Under the pieces are notes generated by a model. The model did not search any database and was not told the DNA's origin. It saw only the letters and a list, made by a program, of their open reading frames with translations. A DNA stretch of 64,000 nt from Amphibalanus amphitrite (taxonomy: Eukaryota > Arthropoda > Thecostraca > Balanomorpha > Balanidae). This document shows, one piece after another, positions 37,657 through 49,905 of this stretch. Position 1 is the first letter of the stretch, and every line of letters begins with the position of its first letter. The stretch covers positions 1 to 64,000 of the forward strand of contig NW_024882306.1 in assembly GCF_019059575.1 (NCBI RefSeq), given 5' to 3'. The translations under genes were made by a program, and so were the position numbers.

Positions 37657-37878
37657 CCGCGCCCAAAGCCAGGGCCCCGGTAACGTGAGGTAGCCGAGTC
37701 GGGGCAGCGTGCGCTGACCCAAGCCGGGGCCGCAGCTTTGGGCGCGGTCTAACGCATCCCCGCGGGCAGCCCCAGGCTATCACATGACACCGGGAGGACG
37801 CGCGGCCCCGGCTTGGGTCAGCGCACGCTGCCCCGACTCGGCTACCTCACGTTACCGGGGCCCTGGCTTTGGGCGCGG
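37657..37878. repeat. Perfect 77-bp GC-rich inverted repeat with an internal partial copy
   Basis: 37657-37733 and 37802-37878 are reverse complements over 77 bp (starting CCGCGCCCAAAGCCAGGGCC). The loop begins with AGCTTTGGGCGCGGTCTAAC, a copy of the outermost end of the right arm. The layout of two arms plus a partial third copy in the loop is the same as at 33804-33963, with unrelated sequence. Confidence 0.93.
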
Positions 37879-38309
37879 TCTACCTCACCACCTAACAAGC
37901 GTGTTCGAAACCGCAGGAGATGATGATGAACGGGTTTATCGAAACTTGATTGAATGAGCATATCGGTAATAGCGATTTCAGTGTGTGCATTTATTGTTCA
38001 TAGTGGTGTGAAATGTGGTTGGGGTACGACCGACAACCCTTCGGGGCGAATTTCGCACTGGGGTACTCAAAATTTGAAGAATTTAAAGTCAAACAATTGA
38101 AGTTTTGAAGGTATGATAAGTTCTAAAAATCCGGTTCTCCTTATCTGGGCCATTAACTCCATACGGTCCAGGAAAGCTGGCACACTACCTTTAATAAATT
38201 GTCGTCGGTATCATCAAATTCCCTCCATTCTCTCGAGTGTTCTTTTATTCTTTTTTTAATAGGAAATGTACACTGCATTCTGAATGATGGCTTCTACAGA
38301 TTCCAAGTA

Positions 38310-39537
38310 TTAACCCGGCACCGCCTGGGCTATTTCCGTACCCACATCAGCCTGGGGGGGGGGGGGGGTCGGATCCGACCCCCCCCCTGTTATCTCGAGA
38401 ACCAATGGTCGTATCGAGCCCCGCGAGGCGGCGTTCGAAAGGTCTCTACGAGACCTTCCCAAAGCACTCTTAAGATTTTAAGATTGAGGTCAACTTTCGG
38501 GTCAAGGTCAGGTCAAAGGTCAAATTCAGGGGTTTTGCATGATTAGGCTTACGGACAGCGGAATCGATAGCTGCTGCTCGAAACTCACCACAAATGACCT
38601 CAAAGACCTAGTGAAGGTACCATGTGCGTATAGGGGTCATACTAAGTACGGGTCAAGGTCAGGTCAGGTCACGAAAGGTCACGGTTTTCACTTTCTGGTA
38701 CATGGGCGTGCGACACATGTTTTATGGCTTATTTTTCACGCCAAATCCGATGGTAATGGTTATATGTGACCCCAAGTCACTGTGCTGGTGATAAGTGTGC
38801 ATTGAAAGCATAAAAAATCGTTTATACCATACATAACTAAACGAGGGCTAAGAAAAAAAGTCAATTTTTCAACTTTTTATTTTTGACATAAAAATGCACT
38901 TTTCTAGACCAGCTTTGTCCCAGGAATCTAGTGGTGCCATTTGTTTTCACATGCGATGTTCAGAAGTGCCTCTAATTCGCGAAAATGCTTATGACGTCAC
39001 CATGCCCTATGCATGTTGGAGCTATTTTTTACAATTTGGGGGTCAAAAATCAAGATAGAAAGTTGAAATTTGGGACACGTAATGTTCTAATAGAGCTCTA
39101 TAACATATATTCCGGTTTTTTGGAAATTCTCAAAATTTTGGATTTTATTAGCTGTTTTCCAAAAAATATAGTTTTTTGAATTTTCAGGGGTGAAAAACGC
39201 ATTTTATGGAAAATCCGAGATAGCCATTTTAAAGAACTCGTTGAGCTGCGTCTTTTCATGTCCTTAATTTGCAATTTGCTTAAAACCTCGATTTTTGGCG
39301 ATTTTTTAAACATTTACCATTTTTTGACTGAAAACGCCATGTAGTTACATCACTAAAATCGATATATCTCAGAAATTTTTGAAAATTTTTTCTTAAAAAT
39401 TGCACAGGAGACGTCAAATTGATGAGGGAGAAGGTATGCGAAGTTTCAAGTTCATAGCGCAAGCGGTTCATGAGTTATTCAAGAAAAACGGAGGGGGGGT
39501 CGGATCCGACCCCCCCCCCCAGGCGGTCGCGGGTTAA
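38310..39537 (+). mobile_element. TTAA-flanked piggyBac-like MITE, copy C (1228 bp)
   Basis: TTAA at 38310 and 39534 encloses termini TTAACCCGGCACCGCCTGG (left) and, reversed, TTAACCCGCGACCGCCTGG (right). Both subterminal hairpins have the palindromic core GGTCGGATCCGACC flanked by G and C runs. The left is the long end, with an extra segment and a second CAGCCTGGGGG. The body has clusters such as AGGTCAAGGTCAGGTCA near 38505 and 38653. The right body is AT-rich and has no AGGTCA. No transposase. Confidence 0.88.
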
Positions 39538-39539
39538 CT

Positions 39540-42500
39540 CAACGATCTAGTTTTATAGACTGCGGAAGATCAAGAAGCTAATATATTATCCGCTTCCAGA
39601 AAATATGCTTTGCTTGCAAGTCACCGCAATGACAGTCAGCATCTAAAAAAGTTTCAACAATGCCTACATCGCAACGAGAAAATAAGTAAACAACTATAAT
39701 TCGTTTGATGACATCTGGCTAGCCCCAATGATCACTTCTGTATGAAGCTATTGAGTGGAGCTCCGTGAGCTCATGAAAATATTTCATGATTCACGGTTAA
39801 AATAATTGATCAATGCCTATTGTTATGCTGCCTTTTGCAGCGTTTTCGAACGATCTGATTTGAAATTGTACTGTCCCGTATAGTCTGGAAAATATGTTCG
39901 TTCCAAAGAAGTGCAAAATTTATTAGTTCTTGAACTGCAGCTTCCTGGTCTGCAATGTAGCGGTCCGCCGCCACCTAACGAGACAGCTGGCGCGGCCGCG
40001 GCGCCGCCAGTTCAGCCGCCGTCGCTCCGACCATGCTGTTTATGTTTTAGGTGACGTGAGGAGGCGGCGGCCAGCGAAAACTGGATACCGTTGGCTGCGG
40101 TCTGAGGCGCCGCCGCAGCATTTATCACTGGGAAGTGCTGCAAACCTGAGTAGGTATTGTTCTTGGCTCAGAGTCGCGGCCACTGCAGTGGCGGATTAGC
40201 AGCCGAGTAGGTAGTCAGAGTCAAACGCGCGTCAGTGCCAGACTGGAATACAGCATACCGCCATCAATCGGAGACCTTCGGCGCCGAGAACGGAGGGTAG
40301 TATGTATGTCTCTGTCAGCGGGGCTGTGTCTCCAGGAGGTGTCTACATGGTGTGATCCACCCCACTTGTTAGGCTGCGCTCGAAGATGGGTCTTTTGAAT
40401 ACAGGTGCGCTGCAGCTTTGGAAATATAATAAACCATTCAAATAGGCGAAAAGCTCACATTTTAAATAGGTGTGATGTTTAAATCAACATTGGCCAGCCG
40501 CAAAGTGACCGTATCTATGAGTCATGTTGTTTTGACATTGGCTGACACGAGGCGAGGTCTCTGGAACCGTGATGTCATGACCACTCGACATGACTCACGA
40601 CTCCGGGATGTAATCCAGTAGTCATGTCTCTAGTCCTGCAGAGCAGTCATCCATCCCGTTCAGACGCGTCCGTATTTCTCCGTTCGTTAGCTGCCGCCTG
40701 CCGTCCGATCTTGTAGCACACCCCGTCAATAACTTCGACGGTGTCACGGCTTCCTGTCCGGGACAATGCCAGGCAATAGGCATGTCGTTCGTTTGCAGGT
40801 AGACAGTGGCCCAGCACATCCGTGGCGCACCTCTGCTACTGCGCCGTGATTGGTCTCCCCTGCGCTCTTGCTCGGCGCTTAAACGCCGCCTGATCGGGGC
40901 GAGATGTTCCATCAGCAGCCCGCGCGGCAGACTGGGTGAACAAGCAATGGCCTGTCTCAACTATTCATCAGATTCATCAGAGACAAAAGTTGGCAACCTT
41001 TTTGCCATTTTTTGCTATCGACGAAAACCTGAGATTTTAAGCCACAATCATAAAGCGAGTAAACAACATGTAGCAACCCAGTTGCACTTTGTGGGCGCTG
41101 CTGGGCACTATCTCATACATCAGCTGCTTGTCTTCCGTCTGAGGGCGACTTTTGAAGGAACGACCACGTGGATGTTGAGAGAGCTACCTCATTCGCCAGC
41201 AAGCTGGAAATAGGCGCTCATAACACGCTAGTGGAAACAAATGAGGCCTGGTGCGCCGTGGCGCCCGGGCGGAAGGCGGGCGGGCCGTGTGCCCCCCCCC
41301 CCAGTTCACGGAGGAGCGGGGGGGGGGGGGGCGGAAGACGGTAAAGTGGGTTGAGGCGGAGCCGCCACACCGGAAGGAGGCGGCGTCAAACGGCCAACTC
41401 TTCCGCTGCAGTGGAGATGGCAGCCATGGCAGCGGTGTTAGATGAATCAGTGAGGCGACGCATGTTTTGCAATAGGTACACGCACGCGATGCACACACGC
41501 ATGCACGCCAATGCGTATCTAAAATGTTTTAAGATCAAATTTAACATTCACTATCGCTCTATTTATATTATCTGAAAGACATCTTCGAATGTGGCCCATA
41601 CATAAAACGACTTTTATTCCGAGTCAGTGCTAAGTTTCCATCAACTCCCGGCACCGAGGCGTCAAATTTGCCAGCACGGGTCGTTTCACGTTCAAAGCCA
41701 AGTGAGACCGTCAATGTGCCAGCGACCAAATCAAAGTCGGTTCTCCGAACGCTATTCATGACGTCATTCACTCTGGCAGGTCAATGGCTCGCGCGGCCAT
41801 ATTTCTGGACCATAGCGGCAGACTGGGCAGCTGGCACATTGGACTAAATTCGACCTGAAATCACTACATCAAAGCGCTGTAATCAAATTATGTCCAGCGC
41901 ACGATAATTGACTGCAAAGGAGGGAAATGTTCCGAGAATATATACCATGAACTCGAGGACAACGAGATACATGATGGATGTTTCTGGGTAGCCCTTTGGT
42001 GTTAATTTTCGCCGTGGATGGCTAAAGCAGGCAGCCCGGCCGGTGCCGGCCATTGTGAGTTTATGAACAGGCCCACGCCAGCGTGGTGATTTACGGAGTG
42101 GTCCGCCAACGGTGGCCGCCCTTCGTCATCGAAACAGACAAAAGGCCCAGAAATAAGACGGCCGTATCTCATGATATTCAGTATTTAGCCTATGCTAGTT
42201 CAGTTTTGCATCATTATTGCCCCCCCCCCCCCCCAAAACCATTCCCAAGATATGTTAAAACCAAACTGTTTATGCAATGTTCCGACTTCCGCTACCCGCC
42301 GTTCATCCGTCCGTAGCCTTCGTGTAGTATGCTATCGGTGGGTTAGATGCTGGTTACTTGCTGCACTTTAAATTGCTGCAATTTATGTCATTATGCTGAC
42401 ACAAACCAAGGGACTTTGAGATGTAAGATCTCACATTTTTTCACACATGGGAGAAAAGTTCTGCAAACCTGTCTCTTGAATTCAGATGACCCAGTCAATG

Positions 42501-43270
42501 TCAATTCAGTACGGAAATTAATTTAAGCGAGTAGATAAAACAATAATTTCAACCTTTTATTCTTCATGCCGTTTACTGTGATAAATGCATCATTTTGAGA
42601 TTGTCCGAAATTGATCCTCAATGCTTCCGGGTCGAAACACACTGAATGAATGAATGAATGTTCTTTGGACATTGGACCAATCGTTTCATTGCATGGAGGA
42701 GGTGAGGACAGTGTAGAATACCCTCTGGACTGAACCTTGTCCTGCCCATCCATCACTCCCAAAAGTACATATGTGCTGTTTTGACCGGGACAACAAACAT
42801 GACCTCTTGGGGTCGGCGGTCCGGCCACCGGCCACACCCAGACGGTTCCAATGGGTTTCCATGCTGACCCAGCTGAACCAGGGGGTGGGGATTACACGGG
42901 CACACGGTACGAACTAGGCTGGTTGAACACTTTTCAAGTGAGCTTGAAGGACCTGAATTGCACTAGGCTCTGCAATATCTGCAGTTCGGTATATGAAGAT
43001 TCAATCTTTTTCTAACCCGCCATATGAGGAAAATGATAGGTATTTGTTCCATATAAAGAAAGAGCGAAATAAGTTATTTACAAGAGTGAAATAAGTTCCT
43101 TGCCGTTACGGTGCGACCCCGGCGTTCATAAAAAGAATATAAGCAAATAGATAACATAAAAATATAGCTTCTCAGCATCGGTTCCTTCAAATTAAAACAC
43201 AAAATACTAGCCAAAGAACAGTAAACGTTCTCGGCGAATGACACGATCGTATGTTTTTTTTTCATTGGCG
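39540..43270. other. Intronic DNA, no gene recognised
   Basis: CpG-rich patches at 39960-40110, 40850-40930 and 41250-41400 (the last with long C and G runs 41291-41332 that could pair). A C run lies at 42221-42234. Open frames up to 135 codons (40806-41213) show no known domain. Confidence 0.4.
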
Positions 43271-43271
43271 T

Positions 43272-44155
43272 TTAACCCTCGCCGGCACAGGCCATTTTGC
43301 GTCCTTTGACGGCACAAGGGGGGGGGGGGTTGGTACGACCCCCCCCCCTCGCGTTTGGCCCCTGATCGAGCAAGAGCTTCGGGGAAAAAACGAGCTTGTT
43401 CCCCGTCACGAGAGAAAGCCGATGATACCCAATTTTAAGGTCCTAGGTCATCGGGTGACCTTCCAGGTCAGGTCAATGACCCGAAAACCGGGGAAATCGG
43501 GACCTGTTAGAAAGTCGTAAAGTGTGGCTGCCATGTGGTTTTCCGGGGTGGTGATCACGAATATCGTGTTAGTTTTGATCAGAGATGATGTCTTTAAGCA
43601 TTTAGACCAGGTCGGGTCAGGTCAGGTCAGGTCAACCGGTAGGGGTTGTGACGGGTATTCGTAATACGTGTCAACCGCCTCTGACAGCTTCGTAACACGT
43701 TACGAAGGCACACAAACTACTTATTCAAATGGCTGCTAAATTCGAATTCAGCTCCAAAAACTAGCCTAGAAACATGTAAAACTCGAAAAAGTGAACCGAG
43801 GTCACCCGAGGTCACCAAAGGTCAATGACCTAACCTGACCTTCAGGTGACCTTGATACCCACCCTAATGCATGGGAGCAACATCAAATCACATGTTTGAA
43901 CGTTTGAAACCACGAAAAGCTAGCAAACGCGCGGCTAATGCGAGCCGACATACGCCGAATCGCGATTCCAGCCAAACATGGTCTCGGAAAAGAGGTCACA
44001 GGTCAAAGGTCATTTGGGTCAGGGTCATGAAATTTTCAGGGTAGGTGTAAAATTGATCAATGCGAGAGTACTGAAAGATTCGTCGCGATCGGCCGCTTTT
44101 TACGCGAGTTATTTGCGAAAAAACTTAGGGTTAAACCCGTGCCGGCGAAGATTAA
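43272..44155 (+). mobile_element. TTAA-flanked piggyBac-like MITE, copy D (884 bp), right hairpin collapsed
   Basis: The left terminus TTAACCCTCGCCGGCACAGG is met by the right GTGCCGGCGAAGATTAA, two mismatches from a perfect inverted repeat. The left hairpin is intact (G run, TTGGTACGA, C run). At the right the hairpin is reduced to GGGTTAAACCC (44128-44138). The body is closely related to copy A in the same orientation, including the triple half-site at 43993-44012. No transposase. Confidence 0.85.
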
Positions 44156-44570
44156 GCTTTTAATTTGAAGATGAAGGCTTATTCCGTCATCTTGTTTGAT
44201 TTCACCTCGGCAATAATGCATCAAAATGTTGCTTATCAATTCCTTTCATATTTTCCACAGCCAGCTGCATGAAGGTCTGAACGGCTGCCGGAAGGCAGAA
44301 CGGACCATGACAGACCAAGGAGGACCTCGTCGTGCCCAAATTTGGCACCTTGTCTTTTTTAGAACTTTGTAATGTCATCAGATAAAGGAACTCTAAAAAG
44401 TGATAGATCTTATGTGAAATAATTCATTTCTCTACAGCGAGTGCCATGACTTCAACGCATCACAACCCGGACAAGACCAAACAGACATCCACATTCCACT
44501 TTCAGCAGCTACCCAGCCAGTGCAGTGCAGCATGCGATGCGGTGCCGGCGACACTCCGGCTAACCCTCAC
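44156..44570. other. Intronic DNA
   Basis: AT-rich sequence leading to the candidate exon. No other feature is supported. Confidence 0.35.
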
Positions 44571-44744
44571 CTGGTGCGCGGTCCGTTCACTGCTGGCCGT
44601 CGGCCCTCCTGCGGAGTACCCTCCACCGGTCAAAGAGCGGAACCATCCAGACGCCGCCCCCAGACACAGCACCGTGGTGGCCAGCAGCAGCAGCACGCAC
44701 ACACCCAGACCGAGCTTTGTCGAGGTGGACAGCACGATGGCCAT
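44571..44744 (-). CDS. Candidate alternative first coding exon with signal peptide or signal anchor
   Basis: A minus-strand frame starts at ATG 44744 (context TAGCATGG, G at +4) and runs 58 codons to a strong donor CACCAG|GTGAGG in phase 0. Residues 11-34 (LGLGVCVLLLLATTVLCLGA and following) form one hydrophobic segment after a short Lys-containing N-terminus; cleavage near AAS-GW would make it a signal peptide. A Gly/Ser/Thr-rich stretch follows. It lies on the same strand within the multiplexin intron and its phase fits the acceptor at 29678, so it could be an alternative promoter/first exon of that gene, the start of a nested gene, or chance. The overlapping 165-codon plus frame is taken as a shadow. 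Confidence 0.42.
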
Positions 44745-45199
44745 GCTAGAGTCGGTGCTCCGAGGCCCGGAAGTCAGGTGCGCAAGAGACTGGTAAATCA
44801 GTCACACCGGTATTCGCGGATAAGTGTGCGTAGAGGTTCAGTCACAGGAGATCCAGTCGCACCCGCAGATCAGTCTCAGCGGTTCTTCATCCGCACCAGC
44901 AGCCGGGATCAGTCACTACGGCGAATCAGTCACACCAACGATCGAGATCACTCGCACCGGCAGCCGAGATCACTCAGTCAACCGACGGGAGCGGCCAGTG
45001 AAGCCATTGCGAGCTGATCATTCAAACTGACTGACTTCCCCAGTGTTATAGTTGAGCAGTCCGCGGTACCAGCGCAATGCCAGACACATGTCCAACTGTT
45101 ATGTTCTCTGGCTCTGGCGTCATTCACTAGCGAGTGCCGGCGACAGTTTTCACACATAACAGAGGCCACCCGCAGAGTTTATAACGTCGCTGGGGAGTG

Positions 45200-48100
45200 G
45201 TGGTCCAGCTGAAGTCCCCTTCTCTCAATGATTTACATCAAATCCTGTAGCTATCTTCGACGGAAATCCAAATTGGATTCCCCTCAGTCAATTGCCTTCT
45301 GCAAGATGGCGACAATGTCAGTTTGACAGGGTCATCGAAATGTCTGCTGATCATGTCAGCTGATCACAATAACTCGTGAGGAAGAGCTCGGCCACTAATG
45401 GACTCCAGGCTGGACATTTACAAAGACCGATTCAAAATCAAAACTGATCTCTGATTAGTGATTATTTTCGTTCGCTGTCTAGATGCTCTCCTCTCCTCAC
45501 TTGCTGCAGAGGTCGAAACCTGGAAACGATTGCAGCGCACAGTTGGTTGTCGAAGTCTTATCTTGATCTCAAGCTGAGGGGTCTCTGACGGTCTGAGCAT
45601 ATGCGACAGTCCCAATATGATCGGGCACGATCAGAGATCAGGCTACTAGATAGACAGTGAAGAAAGGAATCGGATAATATTCAATATTCATGAAACGTTC
45701 TTGGCAAACATGGTATATGTTCAGACGCCAACATAAATAACAAGGAAGCATAAACTGATGCATGGACACTAGTAATTTAAGACGCATAAATATCTATACA
45801 AAATGAGATCATTGGACATATTGGTGCCTTGTATGTTACATTTGCTAACTAAGGGAACACAGTTTGATGATCCGATGTGTTATGTAATGAAAGCCAGCTC
45901 GAAAACGATGATCAATTACTGCTTTAATTAAAAATGTTTATTGACCCAAAGGACAACATGACACGATGAGGAGTGATATGAACGGAGAAGGAACGAATAG
46001 GAGCGGAGAAGGAGGAATCCGTTCTTGGGTGAAACTTACAAACAACCCTTGTTGTGGCGCCTCGATGCCGACTTACAGTTGGTTCAAAGCTTGACGGCGG
46101 CGCTGATTTCTTCAGTGGCGATAAGAGCACGACTGTCACAAAATGGCTGCTCCGGAAATAAGCGATGTCGACTCTCCAACGCTCCTGATATATCTATAAT
46201 CTCGTGAGGTATCACTGGACGGATGACGCTGAGCCGAGATGCAATGGAAGACCTGTCACCGCGAACCACTCACTCGGAACACTCGTAGTCAGCTTGATTA
46301 GCACAGTCTAATGACCACACTCGCGAAGGCCGGCGTCCGTCTGGGCCCACTGGAAGACAAACAGCGCCCGTTCGACGTCCGAGACACGGCGTCCGAGCCT
46401 CCTCACAGTTCACACAGGCGCCAAGGACGTGAGATTCCACAGCGGCCGAGTCCAGCGGACATGCACCTCTCGCGGCGGACCTGGTAGCTGGAGCGGCCGG
46501 CGGCGGACGGTGTGTCGGTGTCGACAGCGCGCGCTCGGCGGCCGCGTCGCGTCGCGTCGATGCCGATGGACCGTCGCGCACCCCGCCGGTCGGTCGCGCA
46601 CCCCGCCGGTCGGAGCGCTCTGCGCCGGCCGTCTGACCGGCCGCGGCGTCCTCGCCCCGAGCCGCGGCACGGATCAATTACACGGATCATAGGAGCCCCG
46701 TGTGCCGGCGGCGCTCTGGCTGTTTTTGTACCGACAGTAGGTCATCCTGGAGCTGTTCACGGGGTCACATGACGCCGCGCCGCGGGCGGTGGCGGCGGGG
46801 GCGACCGACGGACGGCTCGGCCGACACTAATTGGACTGGTAGGCGCACCGAATGACATGGGGAGGGGAGGGGGAGGGGGAGCTGCAGCGAGCCGCTCGAG
46901 TATCGACAGCAGCGCTGCCGGGAGATCGAGCGCTTTATTCCTGACTTATGTAAGCACCGGGGTTAGCCATTCACCTTCCATTTTCTTGTTGAATAGATTA
47001 GTTTTGAATTTACGTTGACATATTCTAATATACGAAAATGTCGTTGAAGGTTTCTACGTATGAGCAACGACATTTCGGCTTACACCTAGGAATCTTTGGA
47101 GACCAAAAAACTATAAATCTAGAGAACGGTAGTTGTGGTAGCTGTATTGCGGTAAAGTATATTTTGGATAGATTGGCAAGGGGTTCCATACGTTGTGTTA
47201 CAAAACACACCAGTTCAGTGCTGGTGAACGTCATAAGCGGAACCTTTTAATCGGGCAATTTATCACTCAGACATTACGAGGCCGTCGCTGCGGTACGGAG
47301 CCTGTGGAATGTTTGCAGAACCGATGGACGGTAGGTACGGAGTGAAGGCTCAAGTGACCTAAGGGACACGAGCTCCCGGATCTTCCAGCAACTCAACCCA
47401 AAAGCAAATACGAGTTGGAATGTTTGCATTTGCCGCTGCGGGCAATATGTTCGGTGCCACACAGGCAACGATATACCTTCATGGTGGAGACTTTCAATAA
47501 CTTTGAGGACCCAGCAGTGAGTCGTAAAAGCAAGATCAATATTTCATGAGAGCACAGAATGCTATGTGCACTTTGTGCACTGTGCCGGTCAAAAAACAAC
47601 AACCAATTACGAACAACTTTCCCACAAGCCGAAGCGGACCTGGAGGACCTGGCCATGGTGTAGCATAAGAAGGGTTTATTCCTTTTATACTGGCGGTAGA
47701 AGTAACGCTAAAAATAAGCATAATTAAACTAAAAATACCCAGCTTCCTCCCTCGATTTTGAGACCACCGCTGTACTGAAGCTTCTTAGTAAGTAATGCCA
47801 ACAAAGAAACGAGAGTTTAGAAAAAGTATAAAAAGATTAGGACAGTCACGCATCTTTCTTAAGCACTCAGCGTCAGCCAAACCTTCAATCACTTTGATAA
47901 GACCTGTGACACCAGTGAACACCAGAGCCGTTTAGGCCGGCCAACGAAGCCGAGGCAACATAGATAAAACCTCCCAAACGCTGGGTGCTAACCAATAACC
48001 ACGATGGCCAGTGCCGTCAGTTCCTGAGCGGACTGTCGCCCCCTGCCGGAGTGAAGTTCCGTTACCAAATATACCAGTCAGTCACACTGTTTACTCTCAG

Positions 48101-49740
48101 CAGAGCAAACGGAGCACCCGAGAAAACGTCCTCCCTTGACCCTAGAGTCGATTCCGCAGTTATCGCATCCCTGCAGTGGTCCATATTTTAAACTCGAAAA
48201 CGTCAGTGCTCAAAACGACAGCACGTCAAATGATTAGAGCTGAGATCCAAGTCGAGGTTCGAAGGTTTCAAGGTGTTCCCAGTTCGCCCTGCTACAGCAG
48301 GGCTGCAGTCTGCAGTACACTGCAGTCTGCTGTATGCGGTCAACTGATCCATCCGGAAACAGCAAAGCTGAACCCTTTTTGTGTAGTCTAGGGCACATTT
48401 GAATTACATTTCGAAATAGGCCTGGGGTTATAGGATTAATTATATTCTGAGTCATAGATAACATAAAATATAAATCATTCATGTTATGTTAGCATGTTAT
48501 CTATGTCTGAGTTTTAATCGGGTGTTCCTAGTGTGTAGTAATTTACCACGTTCATAGAACACCCGTTGTTTGATGTCACCACAATGCTGAAGCAGTGAAT
48601 CATTGAGCTAAATACCGGACGACCGACTGAGCTGCTGCAGAGGCCACCACAGCGGCACATGATGTGGAGGACCGGCGCGTTATCCGCAAACAAGTCCCGA
48701 GAGTGACTAAGTGACTACGCCTTACACCCGCAGCTTATCATCCGCAGCCTGCGCCGGCGACGAGTCATTTCCTGGCCCAGCTTTAGAGCGCGCCCGCTTC
48801 CGCCTTAATTCCGCAGTCCGCAGTTCATTAGGATAGGACATTCATAAAATCCTCCAGAAGTTACCGAGGAAATTGGATTTCTTTGACCTTCGGATGCTTT
48901 CCCCGGTCTGGGTCACAAGTTGTCGGCGATCACTGCTGCTAATTAGGTGGGAAGCGTTTCAGAACATCGGTTTGACTTTGATAGACGATCGAGAAGAGTA
49001 AATGTCGCTGAGATGTGATCTATTTAAAGTCGCATGCCAAGATTGAATTGCACTAAAATAGATGCTTCCGAAATGATTGAGAACTTCATGCTGACACTGA
49101 AAGAACCATTCTCTTAGCGACATCACAAGGCATCCCAATTTCAGCTAAAAATAGATTCCCCTAATATCCCACCTTCATTTCACAGGAGATGTGCAATGAT
49201 AATAATTGAATACATCTGTGCTCCTAATTGCACAATGGCTCGCGCCGGCCGCGGAGCCGTGGCCGCGCTGTCTCGGTACTCGGCCGGCATTAGCACTGCA
49301 ATTCCTGCCCCAATCCCACCTCCGATAACGGTGTCAGGGGCGGCCCAGTGACCGATCGTGCGCCGAGGGGCCGGCGCCGCTCCCGCGGCTATGATTGCCG
49401 AGCATCGCCTCCCCTCCACTAAGAGGGAGCAGCGAGTGCATTTGGAAATGGCCAAAATGTCTGTCTAGTAATTGTCAAGAAAAAAGAAGCATACAATGCA
49501 TGTTTACATACATACATGTCGTCCTCCATTGCACCGAAGTAGCTCGGCGCGTGCGTGCGCGCGGTGCGAGGATCCCGGGGTCCCCTTTCGCGCCGGATAC
49601 GGCATTGCCAGAGGTCCGATGTGGTATTACCCGGTCGCAGGTGCCGCTAATGGGCCTCGTTTGGACGCCGTCAATACGGGATTGCGGCGATACCGACCGG
49701 CCACAAGGATGGAATGGCGCGGCTGGTGACCGACAGGTCA
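45200..49740. other. Intronic DNA; CpG-island-like block 46400-46960
   Basis: 46400-46860 is strongly CpG-rich with a 20-bp tandem duplication GTCGCGCACCCCGCCGGTCG near 46573-46613, and purine runs (GGGGAGGGGAGGGGGAGGGG) near 46859. This could mark a promoter. Overlapping open frames there show no known domain. The rest (to 49740) is ordinary mixed DNA. Confidence 0.4.
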
Positions 49741-49754
49741 GGTCGGCCCGGTCG

Positions 49755-49905
49755 GCGCGAAAAAAAACAGAAAAAAAGAAAAAAAATGAAAGGCTATAAA
49801 AAAGAAGAAAAAGAGGAAAAAAAAGAAAAAAAAGAAATAAAAAGATAAAAAGAAAAAAAATGAAAAAAAGAGAGAAAAAAAGCAGCACAAACAATCAACA
49901 GCAGC
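49755..49905. repeat. A-rich simple sequence flanking the satellite
   Basis: Runs of A broken by single G/T/C; borders the GC-rich array on its left. A matching A-rich block lies to the right of the array. Confidence 0.85.

Larger units (their letters stand above)
35312..38194. mobile_element. TTAA-bounded element (2.9 kb) with AGGTAGTGTGCCA ends, host to nested elements
   Basis: The left TTAAAGGTAGTGTGCCA (from 35312) is matched by the reverse complement of the right end (to 38194) over 17 bp. TTAA at both borders fits a TTAA target duplication, as in Kolobok or piggyBac elements. The interior contains the foldback at 35581-37387 and a GC-rich palindrome at 37657-37878. No transposase was found. 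Confidence 0.75.

Noticed and set aside
27449..44163. Similar peptides starting MVSKSRSQVKGHLGQGHE and MVSEKRSQVKGHLGQGHE at 27449 and 43978
   Set aside because: They are the same AGGTCA-rich segment of two copies of a non-coding element; similarity is at the DNA level and frames are not preserved in other copies.
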